Shown here: positions 44,811 to 53,606 of the stretch, piece by piece
Layout of the letters: each line of letters opens with the position of its first letter
How positions within the stretch are numbered: position 1 is the stretch's first letter
Assembly: GCA_039028795.1 (NCBI GenBank)
Contig: JBCCHJ010000007.1
Location: forward strand, 62,001-126,000
Origin: Thermohalobaculum sp039028795
GTDB lineage: Bacteria; Pseudomonadota; Alphaproteobacteria; Rhodobacterales; Rhodobacteraceae
Direction of reading: 5' to 3'
DNA: 64,000 nt
Position numbers and translations under genes: made by a program
Notes under the pieces: generated by a model
Databases searched by the model: none
What the model saw: only the letters and a program-made list of their open reading frames with translations
What the model was told of the DNA's origin: nothing

Positions 44811-46040
44811 CTAGTTTTCTGACTGCTTCTGCAAACGCAGCGGCAGAACCTCGGGCCCTGGATTGGATAGGGAGCTTGCCGCTGGGATCAGTGCCAGAAC
44901 CGCCAGTCCAACGATCAAAGCAACGCCAGTCCAACCGCTGAAAGCATGAACCTGACCCAACAGAAATGCGCCTGCAAGGCCGCCAATGTAGTAACTGGTC
45001 AGATAGAGTCCATTCGCCGCGGCCCGGTCGGTCGTTGCCGTTCTGCCAACGAAACCTGTGGCAGCCGCCTGCATGAAGAATGTCCCCATGCCGATAATCG
45101 CGAGACCTGTCAGAACCACCTCGAACACCGGTAAAAGCGTCATCGCTACGCCTGCAAGTGTTGCAATCGCCGATGCTCGAAAAACCTGTTTGGGACTGAA
45201 GATGTTGACGGCTTTGGCGGCGTATGGCGTCGTGAAGATCGCAGGAACAAAGACCAAGTAAACCAGGCCCAGTTGATCGGGCGCAATGCCGAAACGCCCG
45301 GTCAGATGTAAATTCACATACGTGTAGACACCGACGAAAACGAAGAGGATCACAAATCCCATCACAAAGGCGGTGCGCAGCGCGCCATGCGCCAGGTGCT
45401 TCCGCCATGCATCCAACGGAGAGCCCGACCGCTGAACTGGCTCGGTATCTGTAGGCCCGATCAAGACAAGCGCCATCAAAGCCCCCAGAAGGTTTAATGC
45501 CGCAAAGACCCAAAACGAGCCGGCAAGACCCACAACATCTGCCGCAGATACGGCGAGCAGACGCCCAAACAAATTCGATGCGACATTCCCAGTGATATAG
45601 GCGGCCATAGCGCCGCCAGCCGCTGTTACATCGCACTGTTCCGAGAGATAAGTCATGGTCAACGTGAAAGCGGCCGCCATGAAAACACCTTGCAGTACGC
45701 GCAGGGCGAGAAAGGCGCCAACGCTGTCGACGACCCCTAAAAAGAAGGTCGGCACGGAAAGCATGGCCAGACTTATCCAGATGCCTCGCTTGCGGTCGAT
45801 CCGGTCAGCAAACCAGGCAACGGTAAGACCTGATAATGCCATCCCGAAGGTCGATGCATTCACCGCGAAGCCCATCACGCCGGGGTCGGTCTGATAAGCG
45901 GCGACCAATTGCGGCAACAATGCCTGGCTGCCGAAGAGGTCAATCAGCGTGAGAAAACTGATGATCGCCACAATGGTCGAGCGACGTATGACATCGCGTG
46001 GGCGTTCGCCCCTCAACGCTCCTTTGACTATTGCGAACAT
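44811..46040 (-). CDS. MFS transporter (drug/metabolite efflux type)
   Basis: About 409 residues with twelve membrane helices. Conserved features are the cytoplasmic loop WFADRIDRKRGIW after helix 2, VLQGVFMAAAFTLTMTYL in helix 4, and ATTDRAAANGLYLTSYYIGG near the C-terminus, which resembles the YnfM family. The ATG at 46040 (MFAIVKGALRG) with GAGG seven bases upstream is preferred; an in-frame upstream start would overlap the patatin gene. It follows that gene by 16 bases, so they form an operon. Cargo unknown. Confidence 0.88.
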   Translation of the reverse strand: MFAIVKGALRGERPRDVIRRSTIVAIISFLTLIDLFGSQALLPQLVAAYQTDPGVMGFAVNASTFGMALSGLTVAWFADRIDRKRGIWISLAMLSVPTFFLGVVDSVGAFLALRVLQGVFMAAAFTLTMTYLSEQCDVTAAGGAMAAYITGNVASNLFGRLLAVSAADVVGLAGSFWVFAALNLLGALMALVLIGPTDTEPVQRSGSPLDAWRKHLAHGALRTAFVMGFVILFVFVGVYTYVNLHLTGRFGIAPDQLGLVYLVFVPAIFTTPYAAKAVNIFSPKQVFRASAIATLAGVAMTLLPVFEVVLTGLAIIGMGTFFMQAAATGFVGRTATTDRAAANGLYLTSYYIGGLAGAFLLGQVHAFSGWTGVALIVGLAVLALIPAASSLSNPGPEVLPLRLQKQSEN

Positions 46041-46056
46041 CGCACGCCTCGACCTG

Positions 46057-47136
46057 TTAGCGATCCGGAAGTATGGAAAGACCTTCAAACATCTGTCGGA
46101 TATTCACCGAGGATCTCTGGCCAAGATCATCGAAATGCGTGTCGATCCAATGTTCAGCAGTTTCGCGTCCAATTTCGAAAAGATGGGTGAGGAACGCCCA
46201 CTCTGCATTCAATTTTGAAGAAGCATCAAGACTGCGCATCCGTTTGCGAGAATGAACGATGTGGACGTGCATGTGACGGTATTTATCGGGATCAAGCTGG
46301 CCCGCATCCAAAAGACGTGCCACGAAATCTATGGCGCGCAACTCGTGCTGCAGCGCGCTGTTAAATGTGATTTCATTTATCCTGTTTTGAATGTCGGCAG
46401 CTGCTTTGGGCGTGCCTTCCCTAAGGATCGGATTGATTTGAACGATCATGATGTCGTTGGAAGGCGATCCATGAAAGAATGGAAAAAGCGGCGGGTTGCC
46501 CATAAATCCTCCATCCCAATAGGGCACTCCGTCGATCTCAACTGCCTGCTGGAGGTAGGGAAGACATGCCGACGCCATCGTAACATCGGCTGTGATCTCG
46601 TCACGAGTGAAGACTTTCACACGTCCGGTCTCCACATTCGTCGCCGATAAGAAGACACCCATGTCTTTGCAATTGCGTACCCGTTTGAAATCAACCAGAC
46701 GCTCGACGATCTTGCGCAGCGGATCGATGCGGAAAGGGTTCATGTCATAGGGCGACGCCAGCCGCTGCATGGTCGCCATCATTTGATAGGTCGGTGAAGA
46801 GTCGAGAGACCAATCGCCAGTTGCTTGCGCCCACGGCGTGCGTTGGATCGGAGACATGCGGGCCGAGTTCGAAACTTCGCGCCAGAACTCTGCCAGGCGC
46901 TGTCGTGCGCCTTCCGCCCCGTTCTCGTGCATGCCGTGGGCCGCCACTACAGCATTCATTGCACCAGCCGAGGTGCCAGAGATCGCGTCAATCCAGATCC
47001 TGTCGTCTTCGAAAAGTTTGTCCAAGACACCCCATGTGAACGCCCCGTGGGCGCCGCCACCTTGCAGGGCTAGGTTCACGCCTTTGTGGTGGTCTGAACG
47101 CCGGTTTGGACCACGTTTCGATTTAGTCTTAGCCAT
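46057..47136 (-). CDS. Patatin-like phospholipase
   Basis: A lipid acyl hydrolase of 359 residues. It has the oxyanion motif LALQGGGAHGAFTWG, the nucleophile Ser in GTSAGAMNA, and the dyad Asp in YWDGGFMGNPP. There is no signal peptide; the N-terminus is basic (KTKSKRGPNRRSDHHKG). The length and the PYDMNPFRIDPLRKIVE region match the RssA-like bacterial cytoplasmic patatins. The MFS gene follows on the same strand. Confidence 0.93.
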   Translation of the reverse strand: MAKTKSKRGPNRRSDHHKGVNLALQGGGAHGAFTWGVLDKLFEDDRIWIDAISGTSAGAMNAVVAAHGMHENGAEGARQRLAEFWREVSNSARMSPIQRTPWAQATGDWSLDSSPTYQMMATMQRLASPYDMNPFRIDPLRKIVERLVDFKRVRNCKDMGVFLSATNVETGRVKVFTRDEITADVTMASACLPYLQQAVEIDGVPYWDGGFMGNPPLFPFFHGSPSNDIMIVQINPILREGTPKAAADIQNRINEITFNSALQHELRAIDFVARLLDAGQLDPDKYRHMHVHIVHSRKRMRSLDASSKLNAEWAFLTHLFEIGRETAEHWIDTHFDDLGQRSSVNIRQMFEGLSILPDR

Positions 47137-47213
47137 TTATCCCCCACGCAGGACTGAACATCGCCTATCGAAGGACGGACAGGTCATGACGGCGTTTTCG
47201 GTGTTGGTAACGC

Positions 47214-47663
47214 TCAAGGCTTGAAGGGAACGACGTCGTTCGAGATCAGAATAACGGGTTCTTCGCCCCGATTTTCCCACCAATGCGTTTGATCCGCGCC
47301 GAATTCCGATGTCGTCTCTCCAGGCTTGTGAAGAATAGGCTCGGCACAGAGCGCGTTATGCTCGTAGATCTCACCACTGACGAAGTAGATCGTTGCAGGA
47401 CGGTCACCATGGTTGTGATTTGCGACGGTGCCGCCAGGCGCAATCGTGAAGTGCCGCATGCGAAGTCGGAAATTGCCCATATCGCGCCATCCGGTTAGAT
47501 TGATCCTTTCGCGCACGACGGGTTTGACGCCTTTGCCGGGCATCTTTTCCAGAGTTCTGGCTTCAGTCAGGCGATGTTCTTCTGGGCATTCGCCGGCAGA
47601 GACCACGGTCGGCGAAGACAGGCCGATCAAAATCGCTGCAGCTAAGATGATTGTAGAACGCAT
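47214..47663 (-). CDS. Exported cupin-domain protein
   Basis: A 149-residue protein with a signal peptide (MRSTIILAAAILIG to VVSAG) and a single cupin domain: metal-binding HNHGDRPATIYFVSGEIYEH and the second cupin motif around QTHWWENRG. AGGAG seven bases upstream supports the ATG at 47663. Small exported cupins are varied; a sensor, isomerase or dioxygenase role cannot be chosen. Its 5' spacer is shared with the peptide ABC transporter operon, which runs the other way. Confidence 0.82.
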   Translation of the reverse strand: MRSTIILAAAILIGLSSPTVVSAGECPEEHRLTEARTLEKMPGKGVKPVVRERINLTGWRDMGNFRLRMRHFTIAPGGTVANHNHGDRPATIYFVSGEIYEHNALCAEPILHKPGETTSEFGADQTHWWENRGEEPVILISNDVVPFKP

Positions 47664-47741
47664 CACAGGCTCCTGTGTTCATTTGTTACGATGGCAAACG
47701 GTCGGATACAGTGTTGACGCTCTGCAGGTGGGCTGAAAATA

Positions 47742-47755
47742 TTGCGCTGCAGCAA
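47742..47755 (+). repeat. 14-base direct repeat, copy 1 of 2
   Basis: TTGCGCTGCAGCAA, nearly palindromic around CTGCAG, 79 bases upstream of the cupin gene and 313 bases upstream of the substrate-binding-protein gene. An identical copy lies 127 bases to the right. A paired operator is likely. The whole spacer 47664-48054 (391 bases) holds no gene I can support; between the copies it is AT-rich, and its last 150 bases look like an untranslated leader. Confidence 0.5.
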
Positions 47756-47868
47756 AAAATTTATTGCTCACCCGTCGAAATGAGTCAAGCATTCGCAAAT
47801 CTGTCATGCGCCAGTTGACAATTGCGTTCGTATCTCGGGTTGAACGCATCATCACGTCACTGGAATTT

Positions 47869-47882
47869 TTGCGCTGCAGCAA
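47869..47882 (+). repeat. 14-base direct repeat, copy 2 of 2
   Basis: Identical to the copy at 47742-47755. The distance of 127 bases is about twelve helical turns, which would suit looping by one regulator bound at both sites. TTTTTGCGCTGC precedes and AGTCCTTGGCTTGACA follows; that TTGACA could be a -35 hexamer for the transporter operon. Confidence 0.5.
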
Positions 47883-48054
47883 GTCCTTGGCTTGACAGCA
47901 CGGACAACTGGTGCATCACTTTGGTCAGACGGTCAGATCAGAGCAGCCTTCGGGACGCACACCAAACGTGCAGGGGACCCGTTGGAACCAGAGAGGCGCA
48001 TCAGCGCCCGGAATCCGGCCAGTCACCCCGCAACTCCGAACAGGGAGCGCACTA

Positions 48055-49590
48055 ATGTACCTGAAATCCTTCGTGAAATTCGCGGCTGCCGCGGCGCTGG
48101 GCACAATGATGTCCACCACCGCCATGGCGGGCCCGGATGACGACAGCCTAATCATCGCCTGGGGATCCACCGGACCGATCGAGCATGTCGATAACTACGT
48201 CAATACTAACCGGACTGGGATCTGGTTCAGCCGGATGGTCTGGGACCAGCTGATCTATCGCGAGCCAAAGACGTTTGAATACAAGCCCCTGTTGGCCGAA
48301 AGCTGGGAACAGCTTTCCGACACGGTCTGGCAGTTCAAGCTGCGCCAAGGCGTCAAATTCCACAATGGCGAAGCTTTTGACGCGGACGACGTGGCCTTCA
48401 CGCTGAACTGGATTTCGAACCCTGACAACGGGGTGAAGGTCCAGCGGAACGTCAACTGGATCAAGGAAGCCCGCAAGGTCGACCAGTTCACCGTCGATCT
48501 GGAAATGAAGCGTCCGTTCCCGCAGGCGTTTGAATTCCTGAGCGGCCCGATCACGATCTATCCGAACGAGTACTACGCCGAAGTCGGCCCGGACGGCATG
48601 CACAAGCAGCCGATCGGCACCGGCCCGATGAAGGTCGTCTCGATCAAGACCGCGGAAGAGTATGTCTTTGAGAAGAACGAAGACTACAACTGGGGCTCGC
48701 CAAAGGGTGAGGCACAGGTCAGCCGCATGGTCGTACGGGAAATCGCTGATGTGCAGACCCAGATCGCCGAGCTTCTTGCTGGTGGGATCGACGTGACCGC
48801 TGATATCTCGGCGGACCATGTGGATCAGATCGGTGGTGTTCCTGGCTTTACCGCCCTGCAAGCAGGTACGATGCGCACGGGCTATATTGGTTTTGACGCG
48901 GCCAATCGGTCGGGCCATGAACCGGTCAACAAGCTGAAGGTCCGCCAGGCGATGGCACATGCCATCGACCGCGAGAGCCTGGTGAAGAACCTGATCCGTG
49001 GCGATGCCGGAGTGATCCACACGCCCTGCTTCCCGACCCAATTCGGATGCTCGGTCGATGCGGCGGTGAAGTACAGCTTCGATCCCGAAAAGGCGAAGGC
49101 CCTGCTGGCCGAAGCTGGCTATCCCGATGGCTTCGAGATCGAGTTCTACACCTTCCGTCCAGCAGACTGGGCCGAGGCGATCATGGGCGATCTGGCCAAG
49201 GTCGGCATCAAAGCGACGCTGACCAAGATGCCGTACTTCGCGCTGCGCGATAAACAGCGTAACGAAGGCACAACGCCGATGTTCCTGATGGACTGGGGTT
49301 CGTACTCGATGAACGACATGTCGGCGATCACCTCGCACTTCTTCAAGAAGGGCCCGGATGATTTCGCACTGGATGACGATGTGGCGGGCTGGCTGGAAGC
49401 CGGTGACACCAACTCGGATCCAGACGTGCGGAAAGCCAATTACGCCAAGGCGATCGAAAAGATCACCGGCGAGGTCTATTGGCTGCCGATGTTCAACCAC
49501 GTCCGCAACTATGGCTATCGGGAAGAGCTGAACTTCATCCCCTATCAGGATGAGATCCCGCGCTTCTGGCAATACGGCTGGAAGTCGTAA
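48055..49590 (+). CDS. Peptide ABC transporter substrate-binding protein
   Basis: A periplasmic binding protein of the DppA/OppA family (511 residues). It has a signal peptide (MYLKSFVKFAAAAALG to AMAGP) and family blocks LAESWEQLSDTVWQFKLRQG, VKFHNGEAFDADDVAFTL, and KVRQAMAHAIDRESLVKN. AGGGAG nine bases before the ATG at 48055 decides the start; the frame is open further upstream. First gene of an operon with two permeases and two ruined ATPase genes. The protein itself looks intact. Ligand class (dipeptide, oligopeptide or other) cannot be set from sequence. Confidence 0.92.
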   Translation: MYLKSFVKFAAAAALGTMMSTTAMAGPDDDSLIIAWGSTGPIEHVDNYVNTNRTGIWFSRMVWDQLIYREPKTFEYKPLLAESWEQLSDTVWQFKLRQGVKFHNGEAFDADDVAFTLNWISNPDNGVKVQRNVNWIKEARKVDQFTVDLEMKRPFPQAFEFLSGPITIYPNEYYAEVGPDGMHKQPIGTGPMKVVSIKTAEEYVFEKNEDYNWGSPKGEAQVSRMVVREIADVQTQIAELLAGGIDVTADISADHVDQIGGVPGFTALQAGTMRTGYIGFDAANRSGHEPVNKLKVRQAMAHAIDRESLVKNLIRGDAGVIHTPCFPTQFGCSVDAAVKYSFDPEKAKALLAEAGYPDGFEIEFYTFRPADWAEAIMGDLAKVGIKATLTKMPYFALRDKQRNEGTTPMFLMDWGSYSMNDMSAITSHFFKKGPDDFALDDDVAGWLEAGDTNSDPDVRKANYAKAIEKITGEVYWLPMFNHVRNYGYREELNFIPYQDEIPRFWQYGWKS

Positions 49591-49598
49591 GCAAGCCC

Positions 49599-49624
49599 GT
49601 AGGGTGCGGTCAACCGCACCCTAC
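49599..49624 (+). repeat. Perfect 12-bp hairpin between binding-protein and permease genes
   Basis: GTAGGGTGCGGT-CA-ACCGCACCCTAC in the 51-base spacer. Such hairpins commonly stabilise the upstream mRNA so that the binding protein is made in excess over the membrane parts. The GTAGGGTGCG core also resembles a REP-like sequence common in proteobacteria. Confidence 0.6.
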
Positions 49625-49641
49625 ACGCCCGGGGTGGTCAC

Positions 49642-50559
49642 ATGCTTGTCTATACACTGAAACGGTCATTTGTCGCCTTCCTGATACTGATCGTCGTATC
49701 GGCGCTGACGTTTTCGCTGAGCCATCTGGCTGGTGATCCCGCGCTGACCATTGGCGGCGAACAAGCGTCAGATGAGGATATCGAAGCGATCCGTCTGCTT
49801 TATGGCTTCGATCGCCCGCTCTATGTGCAATATGCCGACTGGGGCTGGCGCGCACTGCAGGGCGACTTCGGCGAAAGCTATCACTACCGCCAACCTGTCG
49901 CGACTATGATCGGCGAGCGCATCGGCAGGACGATGCTGCTGGGTTTTCTGGCAATCATGTTTGCCCTGGTGATCTCGATCCCCATGGGCACGTTGGCCGC
50001 GATGCGGCCGAATTCTCTTATTGACCGGTTTGCCCTGTTGGTCGCGGTCTTCGGCCAGGCGCTGCCGACCTTCTGGTTCGCGCTGATGATGATGATTGTC
50101 TTCGGGATCTGGTGGCGGATGTTGCCGATTTCCGGGCACGATACCTGGGCGCATTATGTCATGCCAACCATTGCGTTGGGCTACTACGCAACGCCGGCGT
50201 TGATGCGCCTGACCCGGGCAGGCATGATCGAGGTGCTGGGCTCTGATTACATTCGCACCGCCCGCGCGAAGGGGCTGTCGCCCACGTCCGTTCTGTTCAA
50301 ACACGCGCTCAGAAACGCCATCATTCCGGTGGTCGCACTGGCTGCTGTCTGGTTTGGGTTCATGTTGGGCGGATCGATCGTGATTGAGACGATTTTCAAT
50401 CTGAAGGGTATGGGATGGCTGTCTTACGACGCGCTGCTGAGATCTGACCTGCCGGTGGTCCAGGCCATCGTTCTGATCTTTGCGTCCTTTTATGTGGTGC
50501 TGACGCTTCTGGCAGATCTGTTGAACGCCTATCTGGACCCGAGGATTTCCGTGCGATGA
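49642..50559 (+). CDS. Peptide ABC transporter permease (DppB type)
   Basis: An inner-membrane channel subunit of 305 residues with six membrane helices. The N-terminus MLVYTLKRSFVAFLILIVVS, the DRPLYVQYADW loop and the EAA region (GSDYIRTARAKGLSPTSVLF) are typical of the DppB family. It overlaps the next permease gene by four bases. The reading frame is intact. Confidence 0.92.
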   Translation: MLVYTLKRSFVAFLILIVVSALTFSLSHLAGDPALTIGGEQASDEDIEAIRLLYGFDRPLYVQYADWGWRALQGDFGESYHYRQPVATMIGERIGRTMLLGFLAIMFALVISIPMGTLAAMRPNSLIDRFALLVAVFGQALPTFWFALMMMIVFGIWWRMLPISGHDTWAHYVMPTIALGYYATPALMRLTRAGMIEVLGSDYIRTARAKGLSPTSVLFKHALRNAIIPVVALAAVWFGFMLGGSIVIETIFNLKGMGWLSYDALLRSDLPVVQAIVLIFASFYVVLTLLADLLNAYLDPRISVR

Positions 50560-51485
50560 CCGATGCGACACTGATGCCGCTGCGAGGTCAACAGACCGCG
50601 GAGGAAATCCTAGAACCCTCGCCGATGTCGAAGCTGCGCAAGCGGATCTTCAAGAATTACAGCTTCCTGATCGGTGCGTTGATCCTTGGCTTGATCATCT
50701 TCATCGCGCTGATGGCGCCGGTCTTTGAGTACCTTGGATGGATCCATGATCCACTAGATCAGGACACCAGCCGGCGTCTGTTGAACCCGTTCTGGTACGA
50801 CAAGAAAGTCGATCCGGAATTTGTACTGGGGACGGACAAGGTCGGGCGCGATTACCTGTCCCGGCTGGTCTATGGCGCACAAATCTCGCTTTTGATCGGG
50901 TTCTCGACGATGCTGATCTCGGGCTTCATTGGGACCGTTTTAGGGGTCACTGCGGGATATTTCGGCGGCCGGGTCGACATGGTCGTGAACTTCATCATCA
51001 ACGCCCGACTGGCGATGCCGGTGTTTCTGGTGGCCATGGCAGCCGTTGTGGCGTTTGGAGCTTCGCTCTGGGTGGTGATCCTGGTGCTGGGTCTGTTCCT
51101 CTGGGACAGGTTTGCCGTGGTCATGCGCAGTATCACGATGCAAGCGCGGGACCTCGATTACGTAAAGGCGGCCCGCGCCTTGGGATGTTCAACGCCCTAT
51201 ATCATCGTGCGCGAGATTTTCCCCAATGTGCTGTCCTCGCTGACCGTTGTGGCCACCGTGGAAATGGCCAACGCAATCCTGCTGGAGGCGGCATTGTCCT
51301 TCCTTGGCTTTGGCGTCCAGCCTCCGACACCCAACTGGGGCCTGATGTTGAATGAAGGACGCGAATACATGCTGTTCCTGCCCTGGACCGTTGCCCTGCC
51401 GGGCGCCTGTCTGTTTGTACTCGTGCTTGCCATCAACCTCTTCGGGGACGGGTTGCGGGACGTGACTTTGGAGCGCGAGCGGTGA
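50556..51485 (+). CDS. Peptide ABC transporter permease (DppC type)
   Basis: The partner channel subunit, 309 residues, with the DppC-type N-terminal segment (FKNYSFLIGALILGLIIF), the LGTDKVGRDYLSRLVYGA block and the EAA region (DLDYVKAARALGCSTPYII). It is intact, overlaps the first permease gene at its start and the dppD remnant at its end (GTGA at 51482-51485). Confidence 0.93.
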   Translation: MTDATLMPLRGQQTAEEILEPSPMSKLRKRIFKNYSFLIGALILGLIIFIALMAPVFEYLGWIHDPLDQDTSRRLLNPFWYDKKVDPEFVLGTDKVGRDYLSRLVYGAQISLLIGFSTMLISGFIGTVLGVTAGYFGGRVDMVVNFIINARLAMPVFLVAMAAVVAFGASLWVVILVLGLFLWDRFAVVMRSITMQARDLDYVKAARALGCSTPYIIVREIFPNVLSSLTVVATVEMANAILLEAALSFLGFGVQPPTPNWGLMLNEGREYMLFLPWTVALPGACLFVLVLAINLFGDGLRDVTLERER

Positions 51486-51608
51486 ACGCTGACATCATCC
51501 TGGACGTCCAAAACCTGAAGGTTGATCGCAACGTTGCTGAGCAACGGGCACGCCTTTACCTGTCGCCTGTCCCCGGATGAAGCGGCCGAGCGGCAGGAGG
51601 TCGCATGA
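51482..51608 (+). pseudogene. dppD-type ATPase gene reduced by internal deletion
   Basis: Only the two ends of the expected ATPase gene remain. From the GTG at 51482 the frame reads VNADIILDVQNLKVD, a normal start for a DppD-type ATPase. Near 51530-51543 it shifts frame to NGHAFTCRLSPDEAAERQEV followed by Ala and stop, which looks like the C-terminal end of such a protein. The stop overlaps the ATG of the next gene (ATGA), as expected in an intact operon. About 300 codons, including Walker A, signature and Walker B, are missing. Read from the GTG alone, the product would be about 33 residues. This must be non-functional. Confidence 0.85.
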
Positions 51609-52639
51609 CCGCCGCCGCCGCTGCCTCGACAGCCTTTGCAGTTCCTGCCCCGGGCGGCGCCTCTGACCGCACGTCAGCACTGGAAACCGTGGATGTGTCC
51701 TGCGTCTTCCAGGTTAGACAGGGGTTTATGAAAGGCACCAAACCTTTGCGTGTCGTGAATGGCGTATCGCTGAAAATCCCCAAAGGTCAGGTTGTCGGAT
51801 TGGTCGGCGAATCCGGCTGCGGCAAGTCTACGATGGCAAATATCCTGTTGGCCTTACAAAGGCCAACGAATGGAGGAGGTGCTCTACTCTGGGCAAAGCG
51901 CCGCCAGCTTCAACCGCAAGGATATCGCCCGGCGAATCCAACCGATTTTTCAGGATCCGTATTCGTCGCTGAGCCCGACCAAGTCGATCCATTCGATTGT
52001 TTCGCTGCCCTTGCGCATCCACAATGTCGGTGACCCTGCACAATGGGATCGGCAGGTGCATGACATTCAAGATCTTGTGGGCCTGCCCCGCCGGGTAGCG
52101 GGGTCCTATCCATCGCAACTGTCCGGTGGTCAGCGCCAGCGTGTTGCGATCGCACGGGCATTGATCATGAAACCAGAGGTCGTGATCTGTGACGAGTCGA
52201 CCTCGGCCCTAGATGTGTCTGTGCAATCCCAAATTCTGAACCTGTTGCAGGATCTGCGGCAGGAACTGGGGCTGACCTATCTGCTGATCTCGCACAACCT
52301 GGCCGTGGTCGAACATATGGCCGACCGGGTGGCAGTGATGTATCTGGGCCGGATCGTCGAAGAGGCCGAAGCTGACACCTTGTTCCGAGATCCACGCCAT
52401 CCCTATACCTAGGCGCTGCTGGGATCTGTGCTGACCCCCGATCCTTCGCTGGTGTCCCGGACACCCATCTTGGCGCAGTGTTCCCGAACCCCATCGATCC
52501 GCCCTCGGGCTGTTCCTTTCACCCGCGTTGCGCGGAATGCATGGATATCTGCAGCGGGCGCGCACCTGCCCCGATCGCCGAGGGCGCACACATGACTGAA
52601 TGTCATTTGCAGGCCACCAAAGAGATGGAAACGGTTTAG
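51605..52639 (+). pseudogene. dppF-type ATPase gene with two frameshifts and an internal stop
   Basis: The gene encodes in pieces a normal DppF/OppF ATPase. Piece one has Walker A GESGCGKSTMANILL. Near 51872-51879 an extra G (GGAGGAGG where GGAGAGG is expected) shifts frame; piece two continues SFNRKDIARRIQPIFQDPYS, signature LSGGQRQR and Walker B VVICDESTSALD. At 52410 a TAG replaces the residue after HPYT, where Lys or Gln is usual. After ALLGSVLTPDPSLVSR a second shift near 52467-52472 leads to AVFPNPIDPPSGC and FHPRCAECMDIC, ending at the TAG at 52637. Each lesion alone would inactivate it. Either the gene is decaying or the assembly has errors here. Confidence 0.88.
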
Positions 52640-52646
52640 GAGGAGA

Positions 52647-53522
52647 CTACTCCACCACGATCATGCAGTCGTGAAGCAACTCGGCATGTGTTCCCAGCAG
52701 GATAAGATTTGTTATCCCCGCTGAGTTTGCATCAAGCTGAACGCGGGTCTTGGTTATCGGTTCCCCACTTACAATGGATTGATTTGTGACCGACATCTCG
52801 CGGAAAGGATCAGCAAACTCCAGAAACACCTGGTTTCCGACACGCAGTCGCGCAGCTTTTCCAGTCTCCGTTTTACACAAGCGAGAGGATTCGATTTCAG
52901 TGTCTGCAAAATATGTCTGTGCATCAAATGCAATCGTCGGACAGATCTCTGGAATGCCATTACCTTTTCGGATCAGAAGGATGTTCGACACGCCCGGTTC
53001 ACGGGTGAGAATATAGATCGATTGAGAGGTTAACGGCTGCAAATCGGCGACCATGGGATCGGCCGAAGAAACTTCCTGAAACTGGAACGGAAGACTGAAG
53101 ACGCGCGCTATATTGGTCAGTATAGGTTGATCTGTGTTCAGCAACCACGCGCAATCACCGTCAGTGATTGTATCCAAGCTGTGCTCGGACATATCGAAGG
53201 GGATCGCATCAACCTCGCAGGTGTAGATCCTTTCGCCGTCTTCGAAAAACCTTAGTTCGGCCGAACCTTCATCTATGCTGAGCGTAAGAACGCCACTGTC
53301 GCTGGCAATACTCGGAAAAGTCTTGATGGCCTCGACTGAGGCATCAACGCGCTCGAAATCCTTCGGCGCTGAGACGTATCCGAACGTGTTTGCGAACAAT
53401 ACACCGGGCATGCCCGTGGAAGTTTCGCATTTTCCGGGGCTGGCCTCTACAGAAGACGAAAGCGCGCCCATCACCATCCAGTTTGCAATGACACCAAGGA
53501 TCATCAAAACTCTGAAAATCAT
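52647..53522 (-). CDS. Exported protein with two secretin-type pilus N domains
   Basis: A 291-residue protein with a signal peptide (MIFRVLMILGVIANWMVMG to VEASP). Two copies of the short beta domain found at the N-terminus of CpaC/RcpA secretins can be seen. Copy one is near 115-175 (IARVFSLPFQFQEV, ADPMVADLQPLTSQSIYILT, PGVSNILLI). Copy two is near 225-285 (LRVGNQVFLEFADPFREM, NQSIVSGEPI, AGITNLILLG). No secretin channel domain follows. AAGAGG seven bases before the ATG at 53522 decides the start. No Flp/Tad pilus genes are nearby. It could be a scaffold in the periplasm; function unknown. It runs convergent to the dppF-type remnant. Confidence 0.68.
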   Translation of the reverse strand: MIFRVLMILGVIANWMVMGALSSSVEASPGKCETSTGMPGVLFANTFGYVSAPKDFERVDASVEAIKTFPSIASDSGVLTLSIDEGSAELRFFEDGERIYTCEVDAIPFDMSEHSLDTITDGDCAWLLNTDQPILTNIARVFSLPFQFQEVSSADPMVADLQPLTSQSIYILTREPGVSNILLIRKGNGIPEICPTIAFDAQTYFADTEIESSRLCKTETGKAARLRVGNQVFLEFADPFREMSVTNQSIVSGEPITKTRVQLDANSAGITNLILLGTHAELLHDCMIVVE

Positions 53523-53606
53523 AAGTCGCCTCTTCAGAAACCACTTATGCACATAAGCCACTAATCACAGCGCCGCAAATCCCGTCGTCAAGCTCAAGGG
53601 AAGATC

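Noticed and set aside
48148..49572. A 474-codon open frame antisense to the peptide-binding-protein gene
   Set aside because: Shadow of a recognised gene with typical codon pattern on the plus strand.
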